This document shows positions 8,418 through 18,140 of a stretch of DNA of 64,000 bases, one piece after another. Each line of letters starts with the position of its first letter. Position 1 is the first letter of the stretch. Source of the DNA: Streptomyces sp. CB01249 (lineage in GTDB: Bacteria; Actinomycetota; Actinomycetes; Streptomycetales; Streptomycetaceae); the NCBI RefSeq assembly GCF_001905735.1, contig NZ_LISW01000002.1, positions 1,152,426 to 1,216,425 on the forward strand. The letters run 5' to 3'. The notes under the pieces are model-generated. The model worked only from the letters and a program-made list of their open reading frames with translations. It searched no databases and was not told the origin of the DNA. Both the position numbers and the translations under genes were made by a program.

Positions 8418-9875
8418 TCAGTCTTCCAGGGCCGCCTCCATCACGGCACGGGCGATCGGGGCCGCGCTGCCGCCGCCGCTGATGTCGGCGCGGTCGGCCT
8501 CGGCGTCCTCCACGACGACGGCGACCGCGACCGCCGGGCGGGCCGCGCCGTCCGCCTGCGCCCAGGAGATGAACCAGGCGTACGGCAGGTCCGAGTTGTC
8601 GACGCCGTGCTGGGCGGTGCCGGTCTTGCCGCCGACGGTCGCCCCGTCGATCGCCGCGTTCCCGCCCGTACCGTCCTGGACGACGTCGACCATCATCTGC
8701 CGCAGCTGCGTCGCCGTCATCGGGTTCATCGCCCGGTGGTACGACTTCGACCCCGTGGTGCGGACCGTGGCCCCGTCGTGCTTGGTCGTCCGCTCCACCA
8801 GGTGCGGGTACATCAGCTCCCCGCCGTTGGCGACGGCCGCCGCGACCATCGCCATCTGGAGCGGGGTCGCCGTGGTGTCGAACTGGCCGATCGAGGACTG
8901 CGCCAGCTGGTCGTCGCTCATTTCCGTGTCGAAGTTGCTCTTCGCGACCCCGGACGGGATCCTCAGCCCGGTGTCGTTGAAGCCGAACCGCTCGGCCGCG
9001 TCCACCATCCCGTCGAGCCCGACCTGCACCCCGAGATGCGCCATGACGGTGTTGCAGGAGACCCGGATCGCGTCCGCGAGGGACGCCTTCTCGCAGCCGC
9101 GCGACTCGTTGGGCAGCACGGTCGAGGTGCCCGGCAGGACGTACGGGGACGGCGTGTCGGTCTCCTCGTCCGGATCGGTGACGACCTCCGCGTCCAGTGC
9201 GGCCGCCGCCGTCACGATCTTGAAGGTGGAGCCCGGCGGATAGGTCTGCCGGATCGCCCGGTTGAGCATGGGGCGGCTCTCCGCGTCGTTCAGGTCCCGC
9301 CAGGCGCCCGTGACGGACGCGCCGGTCCCGGACAGCCGCCCGGGGTCGTACGAGGGCGTGGAGACCAGGGCCAGGATGCGCCCGGTCGACGGTTCGACGG
9401 CGGCGACCGCGCCCCGCCGGTTGCCCAGCCCCTCGTACGCGGCACGCTGCATCGCGTCCCGGACCGTGGTCACGACGTCCCCGCCCGGCTGCTGGGTCCG
9501 GCTCACCTCGCCCCACAGGGGGAGCGGGGCGAGCAGCGGGTCGGTGCCGGCGAGGATCCCGTCCTCGGCGTTCTCGATGAGGGTGGTGCCGTACGTCTGC
9601 GAGGCGTAGCCGGTCACCGGGGCGTACAGCGGTCCGTAGCGGTAGGTCCGTTCGTACGCCAGCTGCTCGCCGGTGTCCTTCGAGCCGGTCACGGGCCGCC
9701 CGTCGGCCAGGATGTTGCCGCGCGGCTGGTCGTAACGGGCGATGGTGTTGCGGCGGTTGGCCGGGTTGTCGTCCAGCGAGTCGGCCTCGAAGACCTGGAC
9801 CCGGGCGGCGTTGGCCAGCAGCGCGACGAGCAGCAGCAGACAGAACGCGGCGGCGTGCCGGATGTAGCGGATCAC
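8418..9875 (-). CDS. Class B penicillin-binding protein (PbpA-like transpeptidase)
   Basis: 485 aa. An N-terminal membrane anchor (residues 8-24) is followed by a dimerisation region and the transpeptidase domain with all three active-site motifs: S216-T-F-K, S273-C-N and K417-T-G-T-A. It cross-links peptidoglycan outside the membrane. GTG at 9875 overlaps the stop of the SEDS-protein gene (GTGA), the classic arrangement of a PBP with its glycosyltransferase partner. Streptomyces carry several such pairs, so this may serve growth or sporulation; that cannot be decided from sequence. Confidence 0.92.
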   Translation of the reverse strand: MIRYIRHAAAFCLLLLVALLANAARVQVFEADSLDDNPANRRNTIARYDQPRGNILADGRPVTGSKDTGEQLAYERTYRYGPLYAPVTGYASQTYGTTLIENAEDGILAGTDPLLAPLPLWGEVSRTQQPGGDVVTTVRDAMQRAAYEGLGNRRGAVAAVEPSTGRILALVSTPSYDPGRLSGTGASVTGAWRDLNDAESRPMLNRAIRQTYPPGSTFKIVTAAAALDAEVVTDPDEETDTPSPYVLPGTSTVLPNESRGCEKASLADAIRVSCNTVMAHLGVQVGLDGMVDAAERFGFNDTGLRIPSGVAKSNFDTEMSDDQLAQSSIGQFDTTATPLQMAMVAAAVANGGELMYPHLVERTTKHDGATVRTTGSKSYHRAMNPMTATQLRQMMVDVVQDGTGGNAAIDGATVGGKTGTAQHGVDNSDLPYAWFISWAQADGAARPAVAVAVVVEDAEADRADISGGGSAAPIARAVMEAALED

Positions 9876-11278
9876 CGCTCGTCCTCCCCGGCCGGGGACT
9901 GCGACGGGCCCGCCGGGACCGACGCCACCACACCCGTCTCCACCTCGTCCGGCGCCGGTCTGCGGGCGAGATCGCTGACCCGGATCAGCAGCGCCACGAT
10001 GATCCAGTTGGTGACCACGGACGAACCGCCCTGCGCCAGGAACGGCATCGCCATCCCGGTCAGCGGGATCAGCCCCATCACCCCGCCCGCGATCACGAAG
10101 ACCTGGAGCGCCAGGATCGAGGCGAGCCCGATCGAGAGCAGCCGCCCGAACGCGTCGCGCAGCGAGAGCCCCGCCCGGAACCCCCGGGCCACCAGCAACG
10201 CGTACAGCAGGAAGAGCGCGGTCAGCCCGGCGTACCCCAGCTCCTCGCCCGCCGTCGCCAGGATGAAGTCCGACTTGGCGGCGAAGCCGATGAGCACGGA
10301 GTGCCCGAGCCCCAGCCCCGTACCGAGCATCCCCCCGGCCGCGAAGGCGAACAGCGACTGGGCCAGCTGGCCGGGACCGCGTCCGGCGTCGATCGAGGCG
10401 AACGGATCGAGCCAGTCCTGCACCCTGCTGTGCACATGCGGTTCGAACGAGCCGACGACGAACGCGCCGACCGCCGCGAGGAGCAGCCCCACCGCGATCC
10501 AGCCCCGGCGCCCGGTCGCCACGTACAGCAGGATCACGAAGAGCCCGAAGAACAGCAGCGAGGTGCCCAGGTCGCGTTCCAGGACCAGCACGCCGACGCT
10601 GAGCAGCCAGATCGCCACGATCGGGCCGAGCACCCGTCCGGTGGGCAGCTGGAACTTCCAGACCGTGCGGCCGGTGTACGCGAGGGCGTTGCTGTTCGCC
10701 GCGAGGTAGGCGGCGAAGAACACCGCGAGCAGGATCTTGGCGAACTCGCCGGGCTGGAAGGAGAAGCCGCCGACCCGGATCCAGATCTTCGCCCCGTTCA
10801 CCGCCGGGAAGAAGATCGGCACGATCATCAGGACCAGCGCGGCGGCCACCGACACGTACGCGTACCGCTGGAGGAGCCGGTGGTCGCGCAGGAACACCAC
10901 GACCGCGATGAAGAACGCGACGCCGATCGTGGACCAGATCAGCTGGGTCGTCGCCGCCCGGTCGCCCGGGGTCTCCAGGTCCAGCCGGTAGATCAGCACC
11001 AGGCCGATCCCGTTGAGCAGGACGGCGATCGGCAGCAGCAGCGGATCGGCGTACGGGGCGCGGAGCCGTACCGCGAGATGCGCGAGCAGCGCCAGCAGCC
11101 CGAGCCCGCCGCCGTACCCCGCGACATCGGGCGGGACCGCGTCGTCGTGGGCGAGCCCGACCGCGGCGTAGCCGCAGACGGAGATGAGGACGGCCCCGAT
11201 GAGGAGCGAGAGTTCCACGCCGCGCCGCCGGGGCAGGCGCAGCTCGGGCGGGGGTGCGTCCGCCGTCGATGCGGTCAT
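9872..11278 (-). CDS. SEDS-family peptidoglycan glycosyltransferase (FtsW/RodA/SpoVE)
   Basis: 468 aa with about 12 hydrophobic segments. Family hallmarks include GAKIWIRVGGFSFQPGEFAK, LERDLGTSLLFFG, and the C-terminal GLIPLTGMAMPFLAQGGSS. It polymerises lipid II into glycan strands and works with the downstream class B PBP. The ATG at 11278 is chosen over a TTG three codons earlier. The following gene (11341-12648) is also on the minus strand and upstream of it in transcription order, separated by 62 bp. Confidence 0.92.
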   Translation of the reverse strand: MTASTADAPPPELRLPRRRGVELSLLIGAVLISVCGYAAVGLAHDDAVPPDVAGYGGGLGLLALLAHLAVRLRAPYADPLLLPIAVLLNGIGLVLIYRLDLETPGDRAATTQLIWSTIGVAFFIAVVVFLRDHRLLQRYAYVSVAAALVLMIVPIFFPAVNGAKIWIRVGGFSFQPGEFAKILLAVFFAAYLAANSNALAYTGRTVWKFQLPTGRVLGPIVAIWLLSVGVLVLERDLGTSLLFFGLFVILLYVATGRRGWIAVGLLLAAVGAFVVGSFEPHVHSRVQDWLDPFASIDAGRGPGQLAQSLFAFAAGGMLGTGLGLGHSVLIGFAAKSDFILATAGEELGYAGLTALFLLYALLVARGFRAGLSLRDAFGRLLSIGLASILALQVFVIAGGVMGLIPLTGMAMPFLAQGGSSVVTNWIIVALLIRVSDLARRPAPDEVETGVVASVPAGPSQSPAGEDER

Positions 11279-11340
11279 GCCCCGCAACGTAGCAAGACGC
11301 GGGTGTTATGTCGGTTATGTCGCGACGCGTGCGGGGCGGC

Positions 11341-12648
11341 TCATGGCTCCTCGCGCCGCTCCTCGCTGTCCGGCCCCTCGTACCGGGGCAGCGTCAGCCG
11401 GGCCACCGCGCCGCCGTCCGGCGCGTTCCCGAAGGTGAGCGCCGCGCCCATCACCTCGGCCTGGCCGGCCGCGATGGTCAGCCCGAGGCCGTGCCCCTTG
11501 CCGCCGCCCTCGGTGCGGAAGCGCTGCGGGCCGCCCGATGTCAGGTACTCCGGGAAGCCGTCTCCGTGGTCCCGCACGGTCACCGCGGGCCCGTCGACGG
11601 TGAGCACCACGGGCGGCCGGCCGTGCCGGTGGGCGTTGCTGATCAGGTTGCCCAGGACGCGTTCCAGGCGCCGCCGGTCCGTCTCGACGCGCACCGGCTC
11701 CCCGACGACCTCGACCCGGGTGTCCGTGCCCTGCGCCACGCGGGCGGCGAGCGGGGGCAGTTCGTGGACGGCCAGGTCCACGTGCTCGGTGCGGGCGTCC
11801 AGGCGCGAGATCTCCAGCAGGTCCTCGGTCAGGGCGCGCAGGGCCCGGGCCCGGTCCTGCACCAGCTCCGACGGGCGGCCCGGCGGCAGCAGTTCGGCGG
11901 CGGCCGACAGGCCCGTCAGCGGGGTCCGCAGCTCGTGCGCCACGTCCGCGGTGAACCGCTGTTCCGCCTGGAGCTTGCGCTGGAGCGCCGAGGCCATGGT
12001 GTCCAGCGCCCCGGCGACGACGGCGACCTCGTCCTGCCGACGCGACGGGTCCGCCGTGCGCGGGTCGCCGACCCGGGCGTCCAGGTCGCCCGCGCCGATC
12101 CGCCGGGCCACCCGCGCGGTCTGGTGCAGCCGCCGGGTGACCCGGGTGACCGCGAAGGCGCCGACCAGCAGCGTGGCGCCGATCGCCAGCACCGAGGAGC
12201 CGATGATCGCCCCGTCCAGGCCGTTGATGGTGCGGGCGCTCTGGCTGTAGTCGGTCCAGGCCGCCAGCGCGTGCCCGCCGTCCGCCGGGGCCGCCGCCCA
12301 CATCACCGGCCGCCCGACGAGCCGGCCGGTCATGGTCCCGCGCCGCCCGCCCGCCGCCAGCACCCGCAACGGCCCCGGCAGGCCCGGCGGATCGACCCCG
12401 GAACGCGGCGGCAGCGCCTCGCCCGCCTCGTAGGCGCGCGACACCTCCGCCAGCCGGGCGAGGGACTTCTCGCGGGCGTGGCCCACGGTCTGACGGGTGA
12501 CCGCGGTGTGCACCAGGACGCCGAGGAGCGCGGCGAGCACGCAGCACATCACGGTGATGAAGACCGCGGCCTTCCAGGTCAGCGTCGCCGTCCAGGCCGG
12601 AAGCCGCGGCCGCGGGCGCCGCCTCGGCGCCTCCGCCCGGCGGCTCAC
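11341..12648 (-). CDS. Sensor histidine kinase paired with a lipoprotein (CseC-like)
   Basis: 435 aa. TM1 about 24-49, an extracytoplasmic loop of about 95 residues, TM2 about 146-168, HAMP, then HisKA with phospho-acceptor H238 (DVAHELRTPL), N-box (GNLISNAHRHG) and G-boxes (DHGDGFPEY, GHGLGLTIA). GTG at 12648 overlaps the stop of the lipoprotein gene (GTGA), so the two are translationally coupled. No response-regulator gene lies next to it. The pairing with a lipoprotein resembles CseC/CseA of the sigma-E envelope-stress system, but sigE and cseB are absent here, so this is a paralogous system. Confidence 0.85.
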   Translation of the reverse strand: MSRRAEAPRRRPRPRLPAWTATLTWKAAVFITVMCCVLAALLGVLVHTAVTRQTVGHAREKSLARLAEVSRAYEAGEALPPRSGVDPPGLPGPLRVLAAGGRRGTMTGRLVGRPVMWAAAPADGGHALAAWTDYSQSARTINGLDGAIIGSSVLAIGATLLVGAFAVTRVTRRLHQTARVARRIGAGDLDARVGDPRTADPSRRQDEVAVVAGALDTMASALQRKLQAEQRFTADVAHELRTPLTGLSAAAELLPPGRPSELVQDRARALRALTEDLLEISRLDARTEHVDLAVHELPPLAARVAQGTDTRVEVVGEPVRVETDRRRLERVLGNLISNAHRHGRPPVVLTVDGPAVTVRDHGDGFPEYLTSGGPQRFRTEGGGKGHGLGLTIAAGQAEVMGAALTFGNAPDGGAVARLTLPRYEGPDSEERREEP

Positions 12649-13373
12649 CGGCGCTCCGCCGACAGGGAGGCCGTGGGCCTGGGCGTGCGCGGGGCGGAGG
12701 GGCGCGGCACCGGCGTCCGCCGCCCGCGGTCCCGGGTGCGCAGGATCTCGTCCTGCGTCGGCAGCATCGCGCGCTGCCGCCCGTCCCAGGACCAGGCGGT
12801 GCGGTACTCGTACCCCGTGATCGCCGACGGCGCCCGCATGATGAGGTCGCGCCCGGCCAGCTGGACGCTGATGACCGCGTCCGACGTGGACATGATCCGG
12901 GTCAGCCCGCCGGACTCCGGCATGTAGACCCGGACGGACAGCTGGCGGCCGGGCATCCGGACCGCGAGGACCATCTCGTCCCGGCCGTCGCCCGTGAGGT
13001 CCCGGAAGTACGGCGGCAGCACCGGGCAGGTCCGGGGCGCGGACCGGCAGTTCTCGACCAGCTTCACCGTCCCGGCGGGCAGCTCGCCGCCCTCCCCGGC
13101 CCGCTCGGGCGGCACCTTCAGGCCCGCCCGCACCACCGCCACCGGGTCGAGCCGTCGCACGTCGCCGCCGGTGACCCGGATGCCGGGGATGCGCGCGGTC
13201 TCGCCCTCGCCGTAGTCGTAGGGGGCGGCGGACGCGGGCGGGAGGGACGGCCACAGCCGCACCGGGCCGTTCGCGGGCGGCGTCCGCCCGGCGCTCCGCA
13301 GCTCCCCGCCGCTGCCGCAGCCGGTCAGCAGCACGATGCCCAGGGTCGCCAGGGCGGGCAGCCGCAGACGCAT
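12645..13373 (-). CDS. CseA-like lipoprotein
   Basis: 242 aa. Signal with lipobox LLTGC (C19), then an exposed domain containing DLTGDGRDEMVLAVRMPG (an FG-GAP-like aspartate/glycine loop), LSVRVYMPESGGL and AGRDLIMRAPS. The layout recalls CseA, a lipoprotein that modulates the CseBC envelope-stress pathway in Streptomyces; the similarity is judged by eye. The C-terminus is a Pro/Arg/Thr-rich tail. ATG at 13373. First gene of a two-gene unit with the sensor kinase. It probably sits on the outer face of the membrane, where it can contact the kinase sensor loop. Confidence 0.7.
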   Translation of the reverse strand: MRLRLPALATLGIVLLTGCGSGGELRSAGRTPPANGPVRLWPSLPPASAAPYDYGEGETARIPGIRVTGGDVRRLDPVAVVRAGLKVPPERAGEGGELPAGTVKLVENCRSAPRTCPVLPPYFRDLTGDGRDEMVLAVRMPGRQLSVRVYMPESGGLTRIMSTSDAVISVQLAGRDLIMRAPSAITGYEYRTAWSWDGRQRAMLPTQDEILRTRDRGRRTPVPRPSAPRTPRPTASLSAERR

Positions 13374-13480
13374 GACTTCCTCCGTTCCCGGGCGGGCGGA
13401 CGGGCCGACCCCGCCGACCCTATTCGGAAGGAAGTCTCATATGTGTATTTGGTGCTGATACCCGGTCAGGGTGGCGCCGC

Positions 13481-13816
13481 CTACTGCTGGTACGGGTTCT
13501 GCCCCTGCCCCAAAGGCCCCGAGGCGCCCGGCGCGTAACCCTGCTGCGGCGCCTGGCCGTACGGGTTGCCGCCCTGCGAGGCCATCTGCTGGGCCAGCAG
13601 CTGCTCGGCCTGGTCCTTGGGTATCCGCTGCTCACCGCCGCAGAACGTGCACTGCGTGGCGTACGAGGTCGAGATCGGGAACAGCGGCACGAAGAACAGC
13701 GTGAACTTCGTGACCCGCTTGCGCAGCGTGTGCGCCGCCGGGTTCCCGCACCAGCCGCAGACCAGCGTGAGGATCGCCAGCTGGTACAGATAGCCTCGCG
13801 TGCCGAAAATGATCAT
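13481..13816 (-). CDS. Zinc-ribbon domain protein
   Basis: 111 aa. Two CxxC pairs (CGWCGNPA at about 20-23 and CTFCGGEQ at about 57-60) form a zinc ribbon flanking the hydrophobic stretch FTLFFVPLFPISTS, and the C-terminus is a Gln/Gly/Pro/Tyr-rich tail (NPYGQAPQQGYAPG). Family members are common in actinobacteria; role unknown. ATG at 13816 overlaps the stop of the HEAT-repeat gene (ATGA), so translation is coupled. Confidence 0.75.
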   Translation of the reverse strand: MIIFGTRGYLYQLAILTLVCGWCGNPAAHTLRKRVTKFTLFFVPLFPISTSYATQCTFCGGEQRIPKDQAEQLLAQQMASQGGNPYGQAPQQGYAPGASGPLGQGQNPYQQ

Positions 13817-15927
13817 GTCGGTTCCTTCCCCGTGTTCCCCGGGAGCGCCCGGCGGCAGAGCGCCAGCAGCTTTTCGTCGGTGTACGTGTCGTGGCTGCCG
13901 CAGTCGCCTTCCGGCGCGTTGTGACGGCGTACGGAGGTGAGTTCGGCGAGCAGCACACGCGCCGCGTCCGACCCTGCACCAACGGGTCCCGTCCGCGCCA
14001 GGCATTCCGCGACCCGGACCCGGACCCGGTGGTTCTGCTCCCAGGCGGTCAGCAGCACCGGGACGGACTCCTCGGCACGACCGGAAACCTCCCACAGCGC
14101 GATCGCCGCGTCCACCCGCAGCCACACGTTCCCGTCGTACAGCAGCTCCCGCAGCCGGGGCGCGCCCGCCGCCGCCCGCCAGCCGAGGCGTCCCACCGTG
14201 CCCACCGCCGCCCGCCGCGCCTCCACGTCCCAGGCCGCCAGCCCCGCGATCAGCGCGGGCAGCACCGCGTCGGCGTCCCCCTCCACCGCCCACAGCGCCC
14301 CGGCCGCCTCCGCCGCCTCCACCGTGCCGGTCCGCCGCACCAGGGCGCGCAGTTCGGGTACGGCGCAGCCCGCGGCGGGCCCGAAGGCGGCGAGGGCCCG
14401 CAGCGCCGCCGTACGCAGCCGCTCGCCCCCGGAATCCGGGGCCCCGCGCAGCACCCGCAGCACCTCCGGGGCCGCCGCCCCCGCCCGGAGCGCGGTGAGC
14501 GCGACCAGCACCGGGCCCACCCGGTCGTACGCCCGCTCGTCGAGCACCGCCTCGCCCAGCCGCTGCCGCAGCGCACCGGCCAGCGGCAGGGCCGCCTCGC
14601 CCAGGCGGGCGACCGCGGTCCCCAGCTCGGACGGCACCAGGGGATGGCCGAGGGCCGCCGTCAGCGCGGGCAGGACGCGCGGGTCGCCCAGCCGGGCCAG
14701 GGCCGTCGCCGCGCACCCCAGCTGGGTCCGCCCGTCCGGCCGGGTCCGCACCCAGGCCGCGGGGTCCGCCGCGACCCGCTCCGCCAGCGCGTCCGCCGCC
14801 GGGGCGGCCAGCCCGGACAGCCCCGCCAGCAGCCGCGCGGCGGACTCGGCGAGCCTCGGCTCGGGCGCGGCCAGCTGCTCGCCCACCAGCCGCACCAGCT
14901 CCGCGTACGAACCCCGGCGGCCGCCTATGAGCCGGTCGCTCATGCGGACGGCGTCGACGCGCTGCCAGGGGTCGGGGCTGCGCAGCTGGTCGGCCAGGAG
15001 CGCCACCCGCTCGGCGACCCGGTCGTCGAGCCCGGCGTGCAGCGTGCGCAGCAGATCGGCGGTCCACGGCGCGGCCCGTCCCGCCGTCTCCTCGGCGGAC
15101 AGCGCCCGCAGCTGGCCCCGCAGGGTCAGCGGGGCCGCCTCGGCGCCCTGGCCCGGCGGCTCGACGGGGCGCGCCCGGGGTCCGCCGGGGCCCGAGGCCG
15201 AGGTGCGCAGCTGCCCCAGCAGGCCCGTCACCACGGGCACCACATCGCCCGGCAGCGCGTGCGGGGCGCAGCGCGCCAGCTGGGCCAGGGCCGCGAGCCG
15301 CAGCCCCGGCGGGCCGGGGTCGCCCACGAGCCGGGCGAACCAGTCGGCGACCGGGCCCGCCAGCGGCCGGTGGCGCAGGGCGAGTCGCCCCGCCGCCTCG
15401 ACCAGGGCGAGCCGCACCTCCTCGTCCCGCTCCGCCGCCAGCCGCGCCCGCAGCAGGGCCAGCACCCTGGCCGGGTCGTCGTGCAGGGCGGCCAGCGCGA
15501 GCGGGGCGCTCAGCCGTACGCCCGGGTCCTCGTCGGCCAGCAGCCCGAAGAAGACCTCGGCACCGGCGGAGACGGCCGCCGCGGCCATCGCGTAGTTCGC
15601 GGCGCCCTCCGCCTCGTCCTCGTCGATCTCCTCCTCGTCGTCCGAGCCGAGGTCGATGCCGCCGATGCTGGTCAGCAGCTCGACCACGTCGCCCCGGTCC
15701 GGCACCCAGGGGTCGGCGACCAGCTCGAAGAGGAACGGGATGCAGGCGAGCGTGCACGGATAGACCTCGCCCTGGTGGTGCACCGCCCCGTACATCCCGT
15801 CCAGCGCCCGTTCCCGCTCCGCCGGATCGGCGGAGGCCAGCCCCCGTAACAGCCCCGGCACGTCGTCCGCCGGTCCGTAGGCATGTCTCATCGAGGCCCA
15901 GTCGACCTCTTCGATCCCCGCGAACAC
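13813..15927 (-). CDS. HEAT-repeat protein
   Basis: 704 aa, composed almost entirely of alpha-helical HEAT/PBS-lyase-like repeats of about 30-40 residues (for example RLAALAQLARCAPHALPG and AAVGTVGRLGWRAAAGAPRL). An acidic insert DLGSDDEEEIDEDEAEG lies near residue 100. Such solenoids bind proteins; no catalytic motif is visible. Start GTG at 15927. Downstream coupling to the zinc-ribbon gene suggests a common process, which I cannot name. Confidence 0.8.
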   Translation of the reverse strand: MFAGIEEVDWASMRHAYGPADDVPGLLRGLASADPAERERALDGMYGAVHHQGEVYPCTLACIPFLFELVADPWVPDRGDVVELLTSIGGIDLGSDDEEEIDEDEAEGAANYAMAAAAVSAGAEVFFGLLADEDPGVRLSAPLALAALHDDPARVLALLRARLAAERDEEVRLALVEAAGRLALRHRPLAGPVADWFARLVGDPGPPGLRLAALAQLARCAPHALPGDVVPVVTGLLGQLRTSASGPGGPRARPVEPPGQGAEAAPLTLRGQLRALSAEETAGRAAPWTADLLRTLHAGLDDRVAERVALLADQLRSPDPWQRVDAVRMSDRLIGGRRGSYAELVRLVGEQLAAPEPRLAESAARLLAGLSGLAAPAADALAERVAADPAAWVRTRPDGRTQLGCAATALARLGDPRVLPALTAALGHPLVPSELGTAVARLGEAALPLAGALRQRLGEAVLDERAYDRVGPVLVALTALRAGAAAPEVLRVLRGAPDSGGERLRTAALRALAAFGPAAGCAVPELRALVRRTGTVEAAEAAGALWAVEGDADAVLPALIAGLAAWDVEARRAAVGTVGRLGWRAAAGAPRLRELLYDGNVWLRVDAAIALWEVSGRAEESVPVLLTAWEQNHRVRVRVAECLARTGPVGAGSDAARVLLAELTSVRRHNAPEGDCGSHDTYTDEKLLALCRRALPGNTGKEPT

Positions 15928-16055
15928 GCCATCGCCTCCCCGCCGACGTCACACACGCAGTGTCTGCGCAGAGTGTGCACCACCGCTCGGACGATCCGAC
16001 CATCTCCGGCGCGCATTTGCCCTGTGACATGACAAGAGTCGCGTACTTACGGTAT

Positions 16056-16074
16056 GGACGGGGCGGGTCCGTCC
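16056..16074. terminator. Short hairpin after ligD
   Basis: Stem GGACGG/CCGTCC with a 7-nt loop immediately after the minus-strand stop at 16077. No T-run, so a weak terminator candidate. Confidence 0.35.
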
Positions 16075-16076
16075 GA

Positions 16077-16967
16077 TCAGTCCGGAAGCCGTCGTCCCTG
16101 GTCCGGATCGCAGAGCGGGGCGAGCAGATCGCCGTGCCGGTCGAGCCGTGCCGCCATGTCGTCCGCCAGGAACACCAGATCGCCGGGGGAGCGGCAGCCC
16201 TCGATCTCCGCCCAGGTGACCGGCGCCGAGACGGCGGGCTCGGCGCGGGCGCGCAGGGTGTAGGGCGTGGCGGTGGTCTTCGCGGCGGCGTTCTGGCTGA
16301 AGTCGACGAAGACCTTGCCCGGGCGCAGCGCCTTCCGCATCCGGTGCACCACCAGGTCCGCGAGCTCCTGCTCCGCGCGGACGGCGAGGCCCTTCGCGTA
16401 CGCCGACACCGCCGCCGAGTCCGTGGGGACGACCGGGACCAGCAGGTGCAGGCCCTTGGCGCCCGAGGTCTTCCCGTACGCCGTCAGGCCGTCCTCGGCC
16501 AGCCGCTCCCGCAGCCACAGCGCGACCCGGCAGCACTCGACCACCGTAGCGGGCGGCCCCGGGTCCAGGTCGAACACCAGCCGGTCGGCCACCGCCGGGG
16601 TCCCGGCCCGCCACTGCGGGGTGTGGAACTCCACCACCAGGTTGGCCGCCCACATCAGCGAGGCCAGATCCTCCACGACCACCTGCTCGGACGGCTCGCT
16701 CTCGCGGTGCGGCACGGGGGCCCGGCGTACCCAGGACGGAGTACCGGGCGGCGGGTTCTTGGTGAAGAACAGCTGGCCCTCCGGCCCGTCCGGATAGCGC
16801 AGGAAGGACACCGGCCGGTCCCGCAGATGCGCGAGCAGCACCCCGGCCGCCGTGGCCGCGTAGTAGTGCAGCACCTCGCCCTTCGTGGTGCCGGTGGCCG
16901 GATACAGCACCTTGTCCAGATTGCTCAGGGACAGCCGTCGCCCCTCCACGTCGGTGATCGGCGTCAT
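16077..16967 (-). CDS. ligD: NHEJ polymerase (LigD polymerase domain)
   Basis: 296 aa, a stand-alone primase-type polymerase domain of bacterial LigD, which fills ends during non-homologous end joining. Visible motifs: LSLSNLDKVLYP at the N-terminus, the metal-binding DLD in LVFDLDPG, and YGKTSGAKGLHLLVP. The ligase and phosphoesterase domains are not fused here; in Streptomyces they are usually encoded elsewhere. ATG at 16967. Divergent from ku with only 62 bp between, a standard NHEJ arrangement. Confidence 0.92.
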   Translation of the reverse strand: MTPITDVEGRRLSLSNLDKVLYPATGTTKGEVLHYYAATAAGVLLAHLRDRPVSFLRYPDGPEGQLFFTKNPPPGTPSWVRRAPVPHRESEPSEQVVVEDLASLMWAANLVVEFHTPQWRAGTPAVADRLVFDLDPGPPATVVECCRVALWLRERLAEDGLTAYGKTSGAKGLHLLVPVVPTDSAAVSAYAKGLAVRAEQELADLVVHRMRKALRPGKVFVDFSQNAAAKTTATPYTLRARAEPAVSAPVTWAEIEGCRSPGDLVFLADDMAARLDRHGDLLAPLCDPDQGRRLPD

Positions 16968-17029
16968 ACGATAAGAATCACACGCAGAACGCAGCTTTCT
17001 CCGTATCTCCGGATACAAGGGGTGAACCG
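16968..17029. promoter_or_regulatory. ligD/ku divergent promoter region
   Basis: 62 bp with a small inverted repeat GTATC-TCCG-GATAC at 17003-17016, between the two starts. AAGGGG precedes the ku GTG. A shared control site is plausible. Confidence 0.35.
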
Positions 17030-18061
17030 GTGAGATCCATCTGGAACGGCGCCATCTCCTTCGGGCTGGTCAGCATCCCGATCAAGCTGGTCAACGCCAC
17101 CGAGAACCACTCGATCTCGTTCCGGCAGGTCCACGTCGAGGACGGCGGGCGCATCCGCTACCGCAAGGTGTGCGAGCTGGACGGGGAGGAGGTGCCGTCC
17201 GCCGAGATCGGCAAGGCGTACGAGGACGCCGACGGCACCATGATCCCGATCACCGACGAGGATCTGAGCCGGCTGCCGCTGCCCACCGCGAAGACCATCG
17301 AGATCGTGGCCTTCGTCCCGGCCGACGCGATCGACCCGCTCCAGATGGACGCGGCCTACTACCTCTCGGCCAACGGGGTCCCGGCGGCGAAGCCGTACAC
17401 CCTGCTGCGCGAGGCCCTGAAGCGGAGCCGGAAGGTGGCCCTCGCCAAGTACGCGCTGCGCGGGCGCGAGCGCCTGGGCATGCTCCGGGTCGTGGACGAC
17501 GTGATCGCCATGCACGGGCTGCTCTGGCCGGACGAGATCCGGGCCCCCGAGGGCGTCGCCCCGGAGTCCGACGTGACCGTCCGGGACGCGGAGCTGGACC
17601 TCGCGGACGCCCTGATGGACACCCTCGGCGAGGTCGACATGGACTCGCTGCACGACGACTACCGCGAGGCGGTCGAGGAGCTGATCGCCGCGAAGGCGTC
17701 GGGCGAGGCGCCGGAGCAGCCCGAGAAGGGCGCGAAGGGGGGCGGCAAGGTCATCGACCTGCTCGCGGCCCTGGAGAGCAGCGTCAAGGCCGCGAAGGAG
17801 GCCCGGGGCGAGGAGGGGGAGGACTCGGTGGCGGACGTGACGCACCTCGCCGACCGCAAGCCGTCGGGCGGCGCCGCCAAGAAGTCCGCCTCCTCCCCGA
17901 AGTCCAGCGGCGGCAAGAAGTCCACGTCGAGCGGTACGGGCAAGCAGGCGGCCAAGAAGACGGCCACCAAGAGCACCGCGAAGAAGACGGCCGCCAAGAA
18001 GACGACGGCGAAGAAGACGGGCTCGAAGAGCACCGCGTCCCGCAAACGCGCCTCGGCCTGA
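17030..18061 (+). CDS. ku: Ku DNA-end-binding protein
   Basis: 343 aa. The bacterial Ku core (residues 1-255: MRSIWNGAISFGLVSIPIKL, YRKVCELDGEEV, ALAKYALRGRERLGMLR) forms the ring that threads onto double-strand ends and recruits LigD. The C-terminus (about 285-343) is a long Lys/Ala/Thr/Ser-rich tail with KKTA repeats, typical of actinobacterial Ku and thought to aid DNA binding. GTG start with AAGGGG upstream. Followed by a strong bidirectional hairpin. Confidence 0.95.
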   Translation: MRSIWNGAISFGLVSIPIKLVNATENHSISFRQVHVEDGGRIRYRKVCELDGEEVPSAEIGKAYEDADGTMIPITDEDLSRLPLPTAKTIEIVAFVPADAIDPLQMDAAYYLSANGVPAAKPYTLLREALKRSRKVALAKYALRGRERLGMLRVVDDVIAMHGLLWPDEIRAPEGVAPESDVTVRDAELDLADALMDTLGEVDMDSLHDDYREAVEELIAAKASGEAPEQPEKGAKGGGKVIDLLAALESSVKAAKEARGEEGEDSVADVTHLADRKPSGGAAKKSASSPKSSGGKKSTSSGTGKQAAKKTATKSTAKKTAAKKTTAKKTGSKSTASRKRASA

Positions 18062-18082
18062 GCCTGCCCGGACGCATGGACA

Positions 18083-18117
18083 TGGGGCCGGTCCACCGCG
18101 ATCGGTGGCCGGCCCCA
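18083..18117. terminator. Bidirectional hairpin between ku and the S53 protease gene
   Basis: Stem of TGGGGCCGG and CACCG paired with CGGTG and CCGGCCCCA around a CGAT loop, between two convergent stop codons. No T-run, as is usual in this GC-rich genome. Confidence 0.7.
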
Positions 18118-18140
18118 CGCCTCGTCCCAGCGCCGGTCGG

